Source: Paralcaligenes sp039935015 (GTDB taxonomy: Bacteria > Pseudomonadota > Gammaproteobacteria > Burkholderiales > Burkholderiaceae_B). From it: DNA of 20,406 nucleotides. The notes under the pieces were generated by a model, which was not told where the DNA came from, searched no databases, and saw nothing but the letters and a program-made list of their open reading frames with translations. The stretch covers positions 1 through 20,406 of the forward strand of contig JBDTLC010000162.1 of NCBI GenBank assembly GCA_039935015.1, read 5' to 3'. This document shows, piece by piece, positions 14,791 to 20,406 of the stretch. Made by a program: the position numbers and the translations under genes. Position 1 is the first letter of the stretch. Each line of letters opens with the position of its first letter.

Positions 14791-15481
14791 AGTCGAAAAA
14801 ATAAATAGTTATTACGGAGATTCTCATATTCTCTTTGACGTGTCCCTGCGCGTCGAAGAGAAAGAGGTGGTCGCCTTGTTGGGGCGCAACGGTGCAGGCA
14901 AAAGCACCACGCTCAAGTCTTTGATGGGGGTCATTAAGCCCAAGAGCGGCGTTATTCGCCATAAAGGCGTCGAGGTGCAGCATATGCTGCCCCACGAGCT
15001 AGCAGCACGCGGCATACAGCTTGTGCCTGAAGAGCGGCGCGTATTCGGCTCCATCAGCGTGCACGAGAATCTGCAACTGGCGGCGATGTCGGCCAAAGAT
15101 CCTATGTCGCTCGAGGCCATTTACGAAACGTTTCCGCGGCTCGCCGAGCGGCGCAAGCATCGCGGCAAGGAACTATCGGGCGGCGAGCAGCAGATGGTCG
15201 CCATTGCCAGGGCCATGATACGCAACGCTGGTCTTATTTTGCTTGATGAGCCTTTCGAAGGGCTGGCTCCGCTTATCGTGCGCGATCTAATGCTGGTGTG
15301 TCGCAAATTGGCCGCCGATGGACATACGATTGTGATCGTCGAACAAAACGTGCGTGCTGCCTTGTCGTTCGCGCACCGATGCTACATTATTAATAATGGG
15401 CATATGGTTTACGAAGGCAGCCCCGAGCAGCTCCAGCATGAAAACAGTGTTATTGAAAAGTACTTGGGCGTAAAAGTCTAG
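14777..15481 (+). CDS. livF: HAAT-family ABC transporter ATP-binding protein, LivF type (importer 2)
   Basis: The 234-aa ATPase has Walker A GRNGAGKS (36-43), the LivF region VPEERRVF (83-90), signature LSGGEQ (133-138) and Walker B LILLDE (153-158). It is the second ATPase needed with the LivM-LivG fusion. The start at ATG 14777 gives the typical LivF N-terminus (MSLLEVEKINSYYG) and overlaps the upstream gene by 14 bp; an upstream in-frame start at 14657 would add 40 unrelated residues. It is the last gene of the operon and ends 26 bp from the convergent dehydrogenase gene, with no clear terminator between. Confidence 0.93.
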   Translation: MSLLEVEKINSYYGDSHILFDVSLRVEEKEVVALLGRNGAGKSTTLKSLMGVIKPKSGVIRHKGVEVQHMLPHELAARGIQLVPEERRVFGSISVHENLQLAAMSAKDPMSLEAIYETFPRLAERRKHRGKELSGGEQQMVAIARAMIRNAGLILLDEPFEGLAPLIVRDLMLVCRKLAADGHTIVIVEQNVRAALSFAHRCYIINNGHMVYEGSPEQLQHENSVIEKYLGVKV

Positions 15482-15507
15482 ATGGCGCGAGCATCGGGGC
15501 CAACTCG

Positions 15508-16461
15508 TTACGACGTTTCTAATGGTTGGGTCTGCGCTTTGGGTGCTCCTGCGGCGTAGATGGCAAGAATATCGCACACGGCGCTATTGGCGGGAGTGGG
15601 TATGTTTTTTTCGCGACCCAACTGCACCACGCCGCCGCTTAGCCAATTCACTTCAAGAGGGCTGCCGCTTTTAAGATCGTGATGCATGGATGAGTCCATG
15701 TTGCCAGGCAAGGTATTGGCAAAAGCAAGGCGATCCTCGGCGAAATTTTCCGGCAAGGCAACGCCATGAGCACGACCCACCGCTACAACCTCTCGCATCA
15801 GTTGCAACATGAAGCTGCGGCTTTGCACGTTTCCAAGAATTGGGCCAAGCGGCGCCCGCATCGATGTGGTCGTCGCCGATAGCCCCACCAGCAAGACGTA
15901 TTTTTCCCATATAGATCGGCGTACGTCTTGGCTGAGCTCGGACGTGATTCCTGCATGCAGTAACGCTTTGTGCAGAAATTCAGTGCGTGTCGATTTCTGG
16001 CCGCTATATTCGCCCAGCACAATACGCTGCATTGTGCCTATCTGGTGAATGGTGCCCGGTTTTGAAATATAGGCACCCACATAGGCGACACCGCCCACTA
16101 TGGCCTCCGTGCCGTATGCGCTACGCAAAATGTCGTCTTTGATAACGCCGTTTTGCAGCGACAATATTCCGGTGTCTGGTCCCACCAGTGGTTTGATCAA
16201 TTGTGTAGCGGTTTCGGTGTCCCATAGCTTTACCGAGAGGATCACGAGATCGACCTGGCCTAATGTTGCCGGGTTGTCTGTTGCCTGGACCTTGGGCAAG
16301 CAGATCTCGGGTTCCGTTTCGTTTTCGATCCTCAGGCCGTGCTCGCGCATTGCGGCCAAATGTGCGCCGCGGGCAATAAAACTGACATCAAAGCCAGCCA
16401 GTGCAAGTTTTCCGCCGAAAAAACCGCCAACTCCACCTGATCCCATCATCGCTATTTTCAC
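15508..16461 (-). CDS. Ketopantoate reductase-like (ApbA/PanE-family) dehydrogenase
   Basis: The 317-aa protein has an N-terminal NAD(P)-binding Rossmann fold (GSGGVGG, 7-13), SLQNG (101-105), and a C-terminal helical domain with Lys187 (SIWEKY) and Glu270 (GSPLEVNW). These match the catalytic Lys and Glu of 2-dehydropantoate 2-reductase. The Asn four residues after the Lys in E. coli PanE, which binds ketopantoate, is Leu191 here. A paralogue reducing another 2-oxo acid is therefore more likely than the pantothenate enzyme. The GTG start at 16461 is supported by AAAGGA at 16468-16473. The gene converges with importer 2 and diverges from the cupin gene. Confidence 0.85.
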   Translation of the reverse strand: MKIAMMGSGGVGGFFGGKLALAGFDVSFIARGAHLAAMREHGLRIENETEPEICLPKVQATDNPATLGQVDLVILSVKLWDTETATQLIKPLVGPDTGILSLQNGVIKDDILRSAYGTEAIVGGVAYVGAYISKPGTIHQIGTMQRIVLGEYSGQKSTRTEFLHKALLHAGITSELSQDVRRSIWEKYVLLVGLSATTTSMRAPLGPILGNVQSRSFMLQLMREVVAVGRAHGVALPENFAEDRLAFANTLPGNMDSSMHHDLKSGSPLEVNWLSGGVVQLGREKNIPTPANSAVCDILAIYAAGAPKAQTQPLETS

Positions 16462-16793
16462 GATCTATCCTTTACCTGAATTTTCAATATTTCTACGGGA
16501 GTTGAGCAGCCTGTAGAACAAAGAGGCACTGTCGGCCCGGTGTGCTGCATATTACACTCCCTGGAACTGGACTGAATACGTTAAAGGACTCAGGTCCGCA
16601 AAAGCTAATTGAATTTGGTTGGTTGGGCGTGGTGCTGACTGCACCATCGTTGCATTCTGATTTTCAGTGGAAGCCCCAGGCCGGCCCAAGAAGGTACACG
16701 CGCCGCAAGCTTAGGCCGTTTTAACCATTGACGCCTAGGCAAAGAAGCCTAGAATTTAGGCTAGATGAAGTATGGTGTCAGAAGGAGGCCGCT
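16462..16793. other. Divergent intergenic region between the dehydrogenase and cupin genes
   Basis: These 332 bp have no supported gene. On the dehydrogenase side a near-perfect inverted repeat, TTCTACGGG (16491-16499) with CCTGTAGAA (16510-16518), lies about 30 bp upstream of the GTG start and may be an operator. The right end holds the cupin promoter and TAGGC dyads, listed separately. Nothing else is seen in 16520-16700. Confidence 0.45.
16728..16762 (+). promoter_or_regulatory. Sigma-70-like promoter of the cupin gene overlapped by TAGGC dyads
   Basis: TTGACG (16728-16733) and TAGAAT (16750-16755) are spaced by 16 bp, a good sigma-70 match, about 40 bp upstream of the cupin ATG. Two dyads overlap it: GCCTAGGC (16733-16740) in the spacer, and AGCCTA-GAATT-TAGGCT (16746-16762) across the -10. 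A related GCTTAGGC lies at 16709-16716. A protein binding here would block RNA polymerase, so repression is the natural reading. The regulator is not identified. Confidence 0.65.
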
Positions 16794-17237
16794 ATGGAAA
16801 GCCCTATTGGTGAGCCGGAAGTCATCCGGCTTGGTCAGTTGGAAATCCGCTATTTGCTTGATGGCTGTTCGGCCGCTAGCGACAGCCGTTTGGGTTCGTT
16901 CGAATTGACCGTGCCGCCCAGCGCAAATGTGCCACCGCCGCACAGCCATGCAGATAACGATGAATACGTCTATGTACTAGACGGAACGTTGCGTTATTCA
17001 GTTAATGAAACTGTGCGAGATTTAGGGCCCGGAGATTCGATGTTCACACCGCGCGGCGCGGTGCATGCATTCAGCAATCCAAATAGTGAAACCGTTCGCG
17101 CGTTGATCATGCAAGCGCCAGATATTGGTCCACAATACTTTCGCGATATCAGGACGATAATCGATGCGGGCGGCCCACCCAATAAGGCAAAAATGCTCGA
17201 AGTCATGACGCTCTACGGGCTTACGCCATCGACGTGA
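16794..17237 (+). CDS. Single-domain cupin protein
   Basis: The 147-aa protein is a small cupin. Motif 1 appears as PPHSHADNDEYVYVLDG with His50, His52 and Glu57, motif 2 as GDSMFTPRGAVHAFSN with His91. These four residues form the usual metal site. Such proteins are dioxygenases, isomerases or sensors of small molecules; the reaction is not clear. The ATG at 16794 follows GAAGGAGG at 16781-16788, a strong ribosome-binding site. A frame from TTG 16728 would begin in the promoter and is not likely. The gene is followed by a cytochrome c gene after 45 bp, so they probably share one mRNA. Confidence 0.88.
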   Translation: MESPIGEPEVIRLGQLEIRYLLDGCSAASDSRLGSFELTVPPSANVPPPHSHADNDEYVYVLDGTLRYSVNETVRDLGPGDSMFTPRGAVHAFSNPNSETVRALIMQAPDIGPQYFRDIRTIIDAGGPPNKAKMLEVMTLYGLTPST

Positions 17238-17282
17238 GGCTCGGCCGGTACACTTTTGGTGAGCAGATAAAGGAGATGTAAA

Positions 17283-18152
17283 TTGCAGATATTCTTGCGG
17301 ATTGCGGTATTTGCTCTGTTGGCGGGTCAGGGGGTTGCAAGCTGGGCGCAGGACGATGCGCTTCTTATGCGGGGCAAATATCTGATGGAAGGCGTGGTGG
17401 CTTGCGCCAATTGCCATATTGCACGAGACGACAAAGGCCATCCGTTGTTCAGTAAAGGCCTGTCGGGGGGCATGCTGTTCGACGACACCGCATTCAAGGC
17501 GTACGCCCCAAATATCACTCCAGATCCTCAAACAGGGATAGGTAACTGGACCGATGTACAACTTGCCAGGGCTATTCGCGAAGGTATACGGCCCGATGGA
17601 ACGCTGATTGGGCCACCCATGCCGGTTCCATTTTATCGAAACCTGTCCGATGCAGACCTTGCTGCCATTATTGCCTACCTGAGAGCCCAGCCTGTCATAA
17701 AAAATAGCGTACCAAAGTCGACTTATTTCATACCGTTACCAGCCAATTACGGCCCTCCTGTTGGGCACGTTGAATTGCCGGCGATGACGAATACCCTGAA
17801 GTATGGTGAGTATCTCGCTAATATCGGACACTGCATGGACTGTCACACGCCACGTAATAACAAAGGCATGCTGGTTACAGCACGTCTGGGGGCGGGCGGC
17901 CAATTAATCAAATGGCCAGCGGGTGGCGAGGCCGTTACGCCCAACCTGACCCCCGATGAAAGCGGCCTTAAGAGCTGGAGTGACGCGCAGATTGCACACG
18001 CCATCCGCGATGGTGTAGATAAAGATGGCGTCCACCTTAAACGCATCATGGCGTTTGACTGGTACCGGAACATTAATGACTCAGATATGAATGCATTGAT
18101 TGCCTATCTTCGATCGTTAAAGCCTGAACCGTTTTTGTACAGGGGTAAGTAA
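17283..18152 (+). CDS. Periplasmic di-haem cytochrome c, TTG start
   Basis: The 289-aa protein has a Sec signal peptide (hydrophobic core 7-18, cleavage near SWA/QD, residue 22) and two class I cytochrome c domains. Haem-binding motifs are CANCH (41-45) and CMDCH (184-188). Likely distal ligands are Met113 (GPPMPVPFY) and Met256 (RIMAFDWY). This is the layout of di-haem cytochrome subunits that take electrons from periplasmic dehydrogenases or molybdenum enzymes to the respiratory chain. The start is TTG at 17283, set by AAGGAG at 17270-17275. It has no dehydrogenase partner in the window. It lies 45 bp after the cupin gene and is probably in the same operon. Confidence 0.9.
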   Translation: MQIFLRIAVFALLAGQGVASWAQDDALLMRGKYLMEGVVACANCHIARDDKGHPLFSKGLSGGMLFDDTAFKAYAPNITPDPQTGIGNWTDVQLARAIREGIRPDGTLIGPPMPVPFYRNLSDADLAAIIAYLRAQPVIKNSVPKSTYFIPLPANYGPPVGHVELPAMTNTLKYGEYLANIGHCMDCHTPRNNKGMLVTARLGAGGQLIKWPAGGEAVTPNLTPDESGLKSWSDAQIAHAIRDGVDKDGVHLKRIMAFDWYRNINDSDMNALIAYLRSLKPEPFLYRGK

Positions 18153-18434
18153 ATATCCCAGCTATCGCATTGTGTTTTGCCCGTCCGATCTACGCTCCAC
18201 TCCAAATAGGATTACTGATCTTGTCGGGCAAATTCAGTGAGGTGAGCTTTTGTGGCGGTGGCAGGCATGCTGGCACGTTCCTAATTTTCTTTATTTGCTC
18301 AGAAAGTTATAAAAAGCATTTTAATTTCATGAGTTACAGGCTATTTGGGTGCTGGTTTACCTGCTCGGTGTGCACACGCCGAGCGGTTTTGATTACGAAA
18401 TTCCTTGCTTCGGCCCAGGTGCAAGCAACGCTAT
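18153..18434. other. Intergenic region between converging cytochrome and Fic genes
   Basis: No supported gene lies in these 282 bp. The region contains one good hairpin at 18363-18384, listed separately. An open frame from 18170 runs through it into the opposite-strand Fic gene but has no ribosome-binding site and unconvincing composition. Confidence 0.5.
18363..18392 (+). terminator. Likely terminator of the cupin-cytochrome operon
   Basis: GCTCGG (18363-18368) pairs with CCGAGC (18379-18384) around the TGTGCACA self-complementary centre, and GGTTTTGATT follows. This GC stem with a short U-run on the plus strand lies 210 bp after the cytochrome stop. The minus-strand flank has no U-run, so it suits the cytochrome transcript rather than the Fic transcript. 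Confidence 0.5.
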
Positions 18435-19949
18435 TTACCCCAAGGCGGCGGGAGGCTCATCCAGATTCAGCAATCGAAATTGGGTTGGGGATTCTTCGAA
18501 GGCATTTGTCCTTCGCAACTGAGCAAGAACCTTATCCAGGCGGACATAATCAAACTGAACGCACCAGGCGGCCATTTTGGAGATAGCCCGAATGAGCGGC
18601 TCTGTTTCTTTTCCCCGAGTGAGGGCACGCAGGCAATCGACGAATTGTGGGTGAAAGAGCGTCGGTATAATGACCCGGGAGCGCCCAACTCGTGACAGCT
18701 CTGCATTCATGACCAGCCGCGATATCCGACCATTGCCATCTTCAAACGGGTGTACCTCTGCAATCAAAAAGAGGTAATAGATGGCGCGCGCCAGGCCCTC
18801 GGGTACGCTTGGTGCCAGTCGTGAGCCTTCTATCAAGGTTCCGCGCACATCCGACGGCTGCACAAATTCTGTCGTTCCGGCGTAATTCAACGCAAGTTTC
18901 AACTGCCCTGGATTAGCCTCGGGGCGCCGGGCCAACATCTGCGCGTGCCATGCGCTTAGCACTTCGACGAAATCCTCACCCACTGGCGGCACTGCCCCAC
19001 GCGTTTCGGTACGGTTGGCTAGCTCAAATACACCCAGAATGTCGTGAGAGTCCTTGGGGCGCTGTGCCACAATCTTGTTACGCAAAACAATATCTTCCGC
19101 TTCCTCAAGAGAAAACTTGGTACCTTCTACGTAGTTCGAAAAGTAGGACTCGAGAAACGCAAAATGGATGCGCGCATCGCCCTGAGCGGCAACCTCGGCG
19201 ATATCGGGAAGCACGGCCACTCGTAGTGCTGTGGCCAGCACGTCGAACAGCGCTAGGCGCTCGGTGTCGATGGGCGTGCCTCGGGCAATGTTAAGTCCGG
19301 CTGGCGTCTTCAGTGCGCCTTTAGAATGAGTTTTCAACAGCGCGCCAATCATTCCATTGATAGACTCAAAGCTTTTTTCTGCTTCCATCTGTGTCGCAAG
19401 CTCACGCATTTGGTCTCGAATTCGATTAAGTCCGGCTTCCTTGTTCACGTTAAGCATTGCGATGAGTCGTTCTTCCACTGCTTGTGCAGTGGCCCGTGTC
19501 GCCCTGGAGCCTCGGCTCATGTTTTCCAGCAAGGCTCGTTCGGGTGAGGACCAATACAGGTCCAGAGCGCCCAAGCGAAAGTCGCCCGCAAGCGGCGGTG
19601 GTCCTTTTGTGAGGAGCAGTGTCAAACCCGGGTACCCAATGCGTCGATTAAAGCGGGTGGGATGGGAGATGACAACTTCGTTGGACGGTGTAATGCCGCT
19701 CACAAACGCGCTTAGGTGCGAAACGACCCCACCAGGCACGGCATGCGCGGCCAGCTTTTGCCAGTTGCGCCGGATACGACCGATGATTTCCTCTTCAGGG
19801 CCTGCCTCAACGTAGACCCCGGCAGCGATGCGAAGCAGATCCCCGTTTTTTGCGCGTCGCTGAAGCTGACGATCCGTGACGGCATCCCCGGTTGCGAACG
19901 AGATTTCGTCCTGTTGTCGTTTTTTCGCTTTTGAAGGTAGCATAACCAT
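18435..19949 (-). CDS. fic: Fic-family AMPylase with AbiEi-antitoxin-like N-terminal domain
   Basis: The 504-aa protein has at least two parts. Residues about 20-140 begin with a winged-helix-like region (DRQLQRRAKNGDLLRIAAGVY, 26-46) and continue like AbiEi-type antitoxin proteins. Residues about 255-470 are a Fic domain with the catalytic motif HPFEDGNGRISR (400-411; His400, Arg411). Just before it, SNYVEG (271-276) matches the class II inhibitory motif S/TxxxEG/N, with Glu275 expected to block ATP binding until relieved. Fic enzymes transfer AMP or related groups to target proteins. The first ATG (19949) has no clear ribosome-binding site; ATG 19943 is an alternative. The gene has its own promoter region with direct repeats. 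The target is unknown. Confidence 0.88.
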   Translation of the reverse strand: MVMLPSKAKKRQQDEISFATGDAVTDRQLQRRAKNGDLLRIAAGVYVEAGPEEEIIGRIRRNWQKLAAHAVPGGVVSHLSAFVSGITPSNEVVISHPTRFNRRIGYPGLTLLLTKGPPPLAGDFRLGALDLYWSSPERALLENMSRGSRATRATAQAVEERLIAMLNVNKEAGLNRIRDQMRELATQMEAEKSFESINGMIGALLKTHSKGALKTPAGLNIARGTPIDTERLALFDVLATALRVAVLPDIAEVAAQGDARIHFAFLESYFSNYVEGTKFSLEEAEDIVLRNKIVAQRPKDSHDILGVFELANRTETRGAVPPVGEDFVEVLSAWHAQMLARRPEANPGQLKLALNYAGTTEFVQPSDVRGTLIEGSRLAPSVPEGLARAIYYLFLIAEVHPFEDGNGRISRLVMNAELSRVGRSRVIIPTLFHPQFVDCLRALTRGKETEPLIRAISKMAAWCVQFDYVRLDKVLAQLRRTNAFEESPTQFRLLNLDEPPAALG

Positions 19950-19955
19950 GAGAAA

Positions 19956-20079
19956 TGACGTTTTTGGACTTTTATTATATCGTTATTGTCGTTTTTCAGC
20001 TAATTTTTAATCAAAAGTTTGTGTCGTTTTCCAGCTAACAGGAAGTGCTAGCCAGAGCTTCATGTCGTTTTCCAACTAA
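19956..20079. repeat. Array of 17-bp direct repeats in the fic promoter region
   Basis: TGTCGTTTTTCAGCTAA (19987-20003), TGTCGTTTTCCAGCTAA (20022-20038) and TGTCGTTTTCCAACTAA (20063-20079) are three near-identical direct copies with start-to-start steps of 35 and 41 bp. A degenerate fourth begins TGACGTTTTTGGAC at 19956. On the minus strand a TATAAT -10 (19974-19979) lies 25 bp before the fic ATG, between the fourth copy and copy one; copy one covers the spacer and -35 position. This suits autoregulation by the N-terminal winged-helix region, which is inference. Confidence 0.85.
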
Positions 20080-20246
20080 ATTTAAGATTGTTTTGACGTA
20101 AATTAGCTTGTGTATTTTCGAGTAGCCTAGTGTGTGCGTATCTTGATTGAGACGCGCTCCGCCGGGTCTGAGAAAGTGGCTAGGCGTGGTACTTGGCTAG
20201 AAAAACGTTTACCGTCAAAGTACTGTGGAATGACGGTTTACCCAAA

Positions 20247-20293
20247 ATTACCGAAAGCAGGTAATTCACGATAGATTACCGGCTTTCGGTAAT
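20247..20293. repeat. Pair of 19-bp inverted repeats, each itself a dyad
   Basis: ATTACCGAAAGCAGGTAAT (20247-20265) and ATTACCGGCTTTCGGTAAT (20275-20293) are inverted copies with one mismatch and a 9-bp spacer. Each arm also has ATTACC and GGTAAT at its ends, so four boxes alternate. It lies 23 bp past the stop of the right-edge minus-strand gene. It could act as a terminator, since TTTT follows the stem on that strand, or as a protein-binding or recombination site. Confidence 0.85.
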
Positions 20294-20315
20294 TTCCTGT
20301 AATTTGAATGTGTGC

Positions 20316-20406
20316 TTAGGATGCCTCTTGCGAGCTCTCCAACCATTCGGTGATGCGTGCCAACAGTTTGATGTTCCCCAGACCCTCTGCCGGGTCGCAG
20401 GCGAGT
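20316..20406 (-). CDS. C-terminal end of an unknown protein (partial)
   Basis: On the minus strand one frame is open from the window edge to TAA at 20316-20318 and gives 29 residues, including DPAEGLGNIKLLARITEWLE. The composition (amphipathic helix, acidic end) looks like a true protein tail, and the frame is cleanly followed by the inverted repeats. I do not recognise the family. It is upstream of fic on the same strand, about 370 bp away, and the two are unlikely to share a simple operon. Confidence 0.5.
   Translation of the reverse strand, partial: LACDPAEGLGNIKLLARITEWLESSQEAS

Larger units (their letters stand above)
19950..20315. other. Gene-free regulatory region between the fic gene and the right-edge gene
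   Basis: No supported gene lies in these 366 bp. It holds the fic repeats and promoter, a dyad ACCGTCA (20211-20217) with TGACGGT (20231-20237), a GTTTACC direct repeat (20207-20213 and 20236-20242), and the 19-bp inverted repeat pair at 20247-20293. Its A+T content near 19960-20110 is higher than in the flanking genes. Confidence 0.55.

Noticed and set aside
16728..16793. Longer cupin start at TTG 16728
   Set aside because: TTG is the -35 element of a good promoter, while ATG 16794 has a strong GAAGGAGG site and gives a normal cupin N-terminus.
18170..18586. Plus-strand open frame of 138 codons after the cytochrome gene
   Set aside because: It has no ribosome-binding site, runs into the opposite-strand Fic gene and contains the probable terminator; composition is not protein-like.
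19950..20100. fic-upstream repeats as plasmid iterons
   Set aside because: Only three or four copies, with uneven spacing, directly over a promoter, and no replication gene in the window.
20247..20293. Inverted repeats as insertion-sequence ends or a CRISPR repeat
   Set aside because: The arms are only 9 bp apart with no transposase and no repeat-spacer series, and no target-site duplication was seen.

Overview
The window looks like chromosomal DNA of a betaproteobacterium, most plausibly Burkholderiales/Alcaligenaceae (Bordetella-Achromobacter-Pusillimonas type). This is inferred from gene content: several HAAT-type (Liv) ABC transporters, aromatic-ring-cleavage genes, stand-alone cupin and ketopantoate-reductase-like genes, and a di-haem cytochrome c. 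No rRNA, tRNA, CRISPR array, transposase or integrase was seen.

Layout. 1-2916 (+): the C-terminal tail of a probable fumarylacetoacetate-hydrolase-family protein, a two-domain VOC protein with an intact extradiol-dioxygenase His-His-Glu triad, an ACMSD-like metal-dependent amidohydrolase, and an ArsR-type regulator. Together they look like a small aromatic meta-cleavage cluster. 2913-4731 (-): four small unrecognised genes (a 121-aa protein, a secreted protein, a two-helix membrane protein and a helical 93-aa protein), followed by a 410-bp AT-rich gap. 5144-9747 (-): a complete five-gene branched-chain/aromatic ABC importer in the order substrate-binding protein, LivH, LivM, LivG, LivF, with the last four overlapping. 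9974-10378 (+): a HIT-family protein. 10671-15481 (+): a second complete importer with a Tat-type substrate-binding protein, LivH, a LivM-LivG fusion and LivF. 15508-16461 (-): a ketopantoate-reductase-like dehydrogenase. 16794-18152 (+): a cupin and a di-haem cytochrome c. 18435-19949 (-): a Fic-family AMPylase with an AbiEi-antitoxin-like N-terminal region. 20316-20406 (-): the C-terminal tail of an unknown protein.

How they may work together. The two importers, the ring-cleavage genes and the oxidoreductases fit scavenging of small carboxylates or aromatic acids, but no substrate can be read from the sequence. Both importers carry a dyad between the binding-protein gene and the first permease gene (a 19-21 bp stem in one, a 16-bp perfect palindrome in the other). 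This is consistent with making more binding protein than membrane complex.

The most unusual part is the right end. The Fic gene has an N-terminal winged-helix/AbiEi-like region, a class II inhibitory motif and a full catalytic motif. Its promoter is covered by three near-identical 17-bp direct repeats plus one degenerate copy. Further upstream lies a pair of 19-bp inverted repeats, each itself a dyad. This could be a self-regulated Fic stress or defence module. A second well-defined regulatory site is the cupin promoter, where TAGGC dyads overlap both the spacer and the -10 element.
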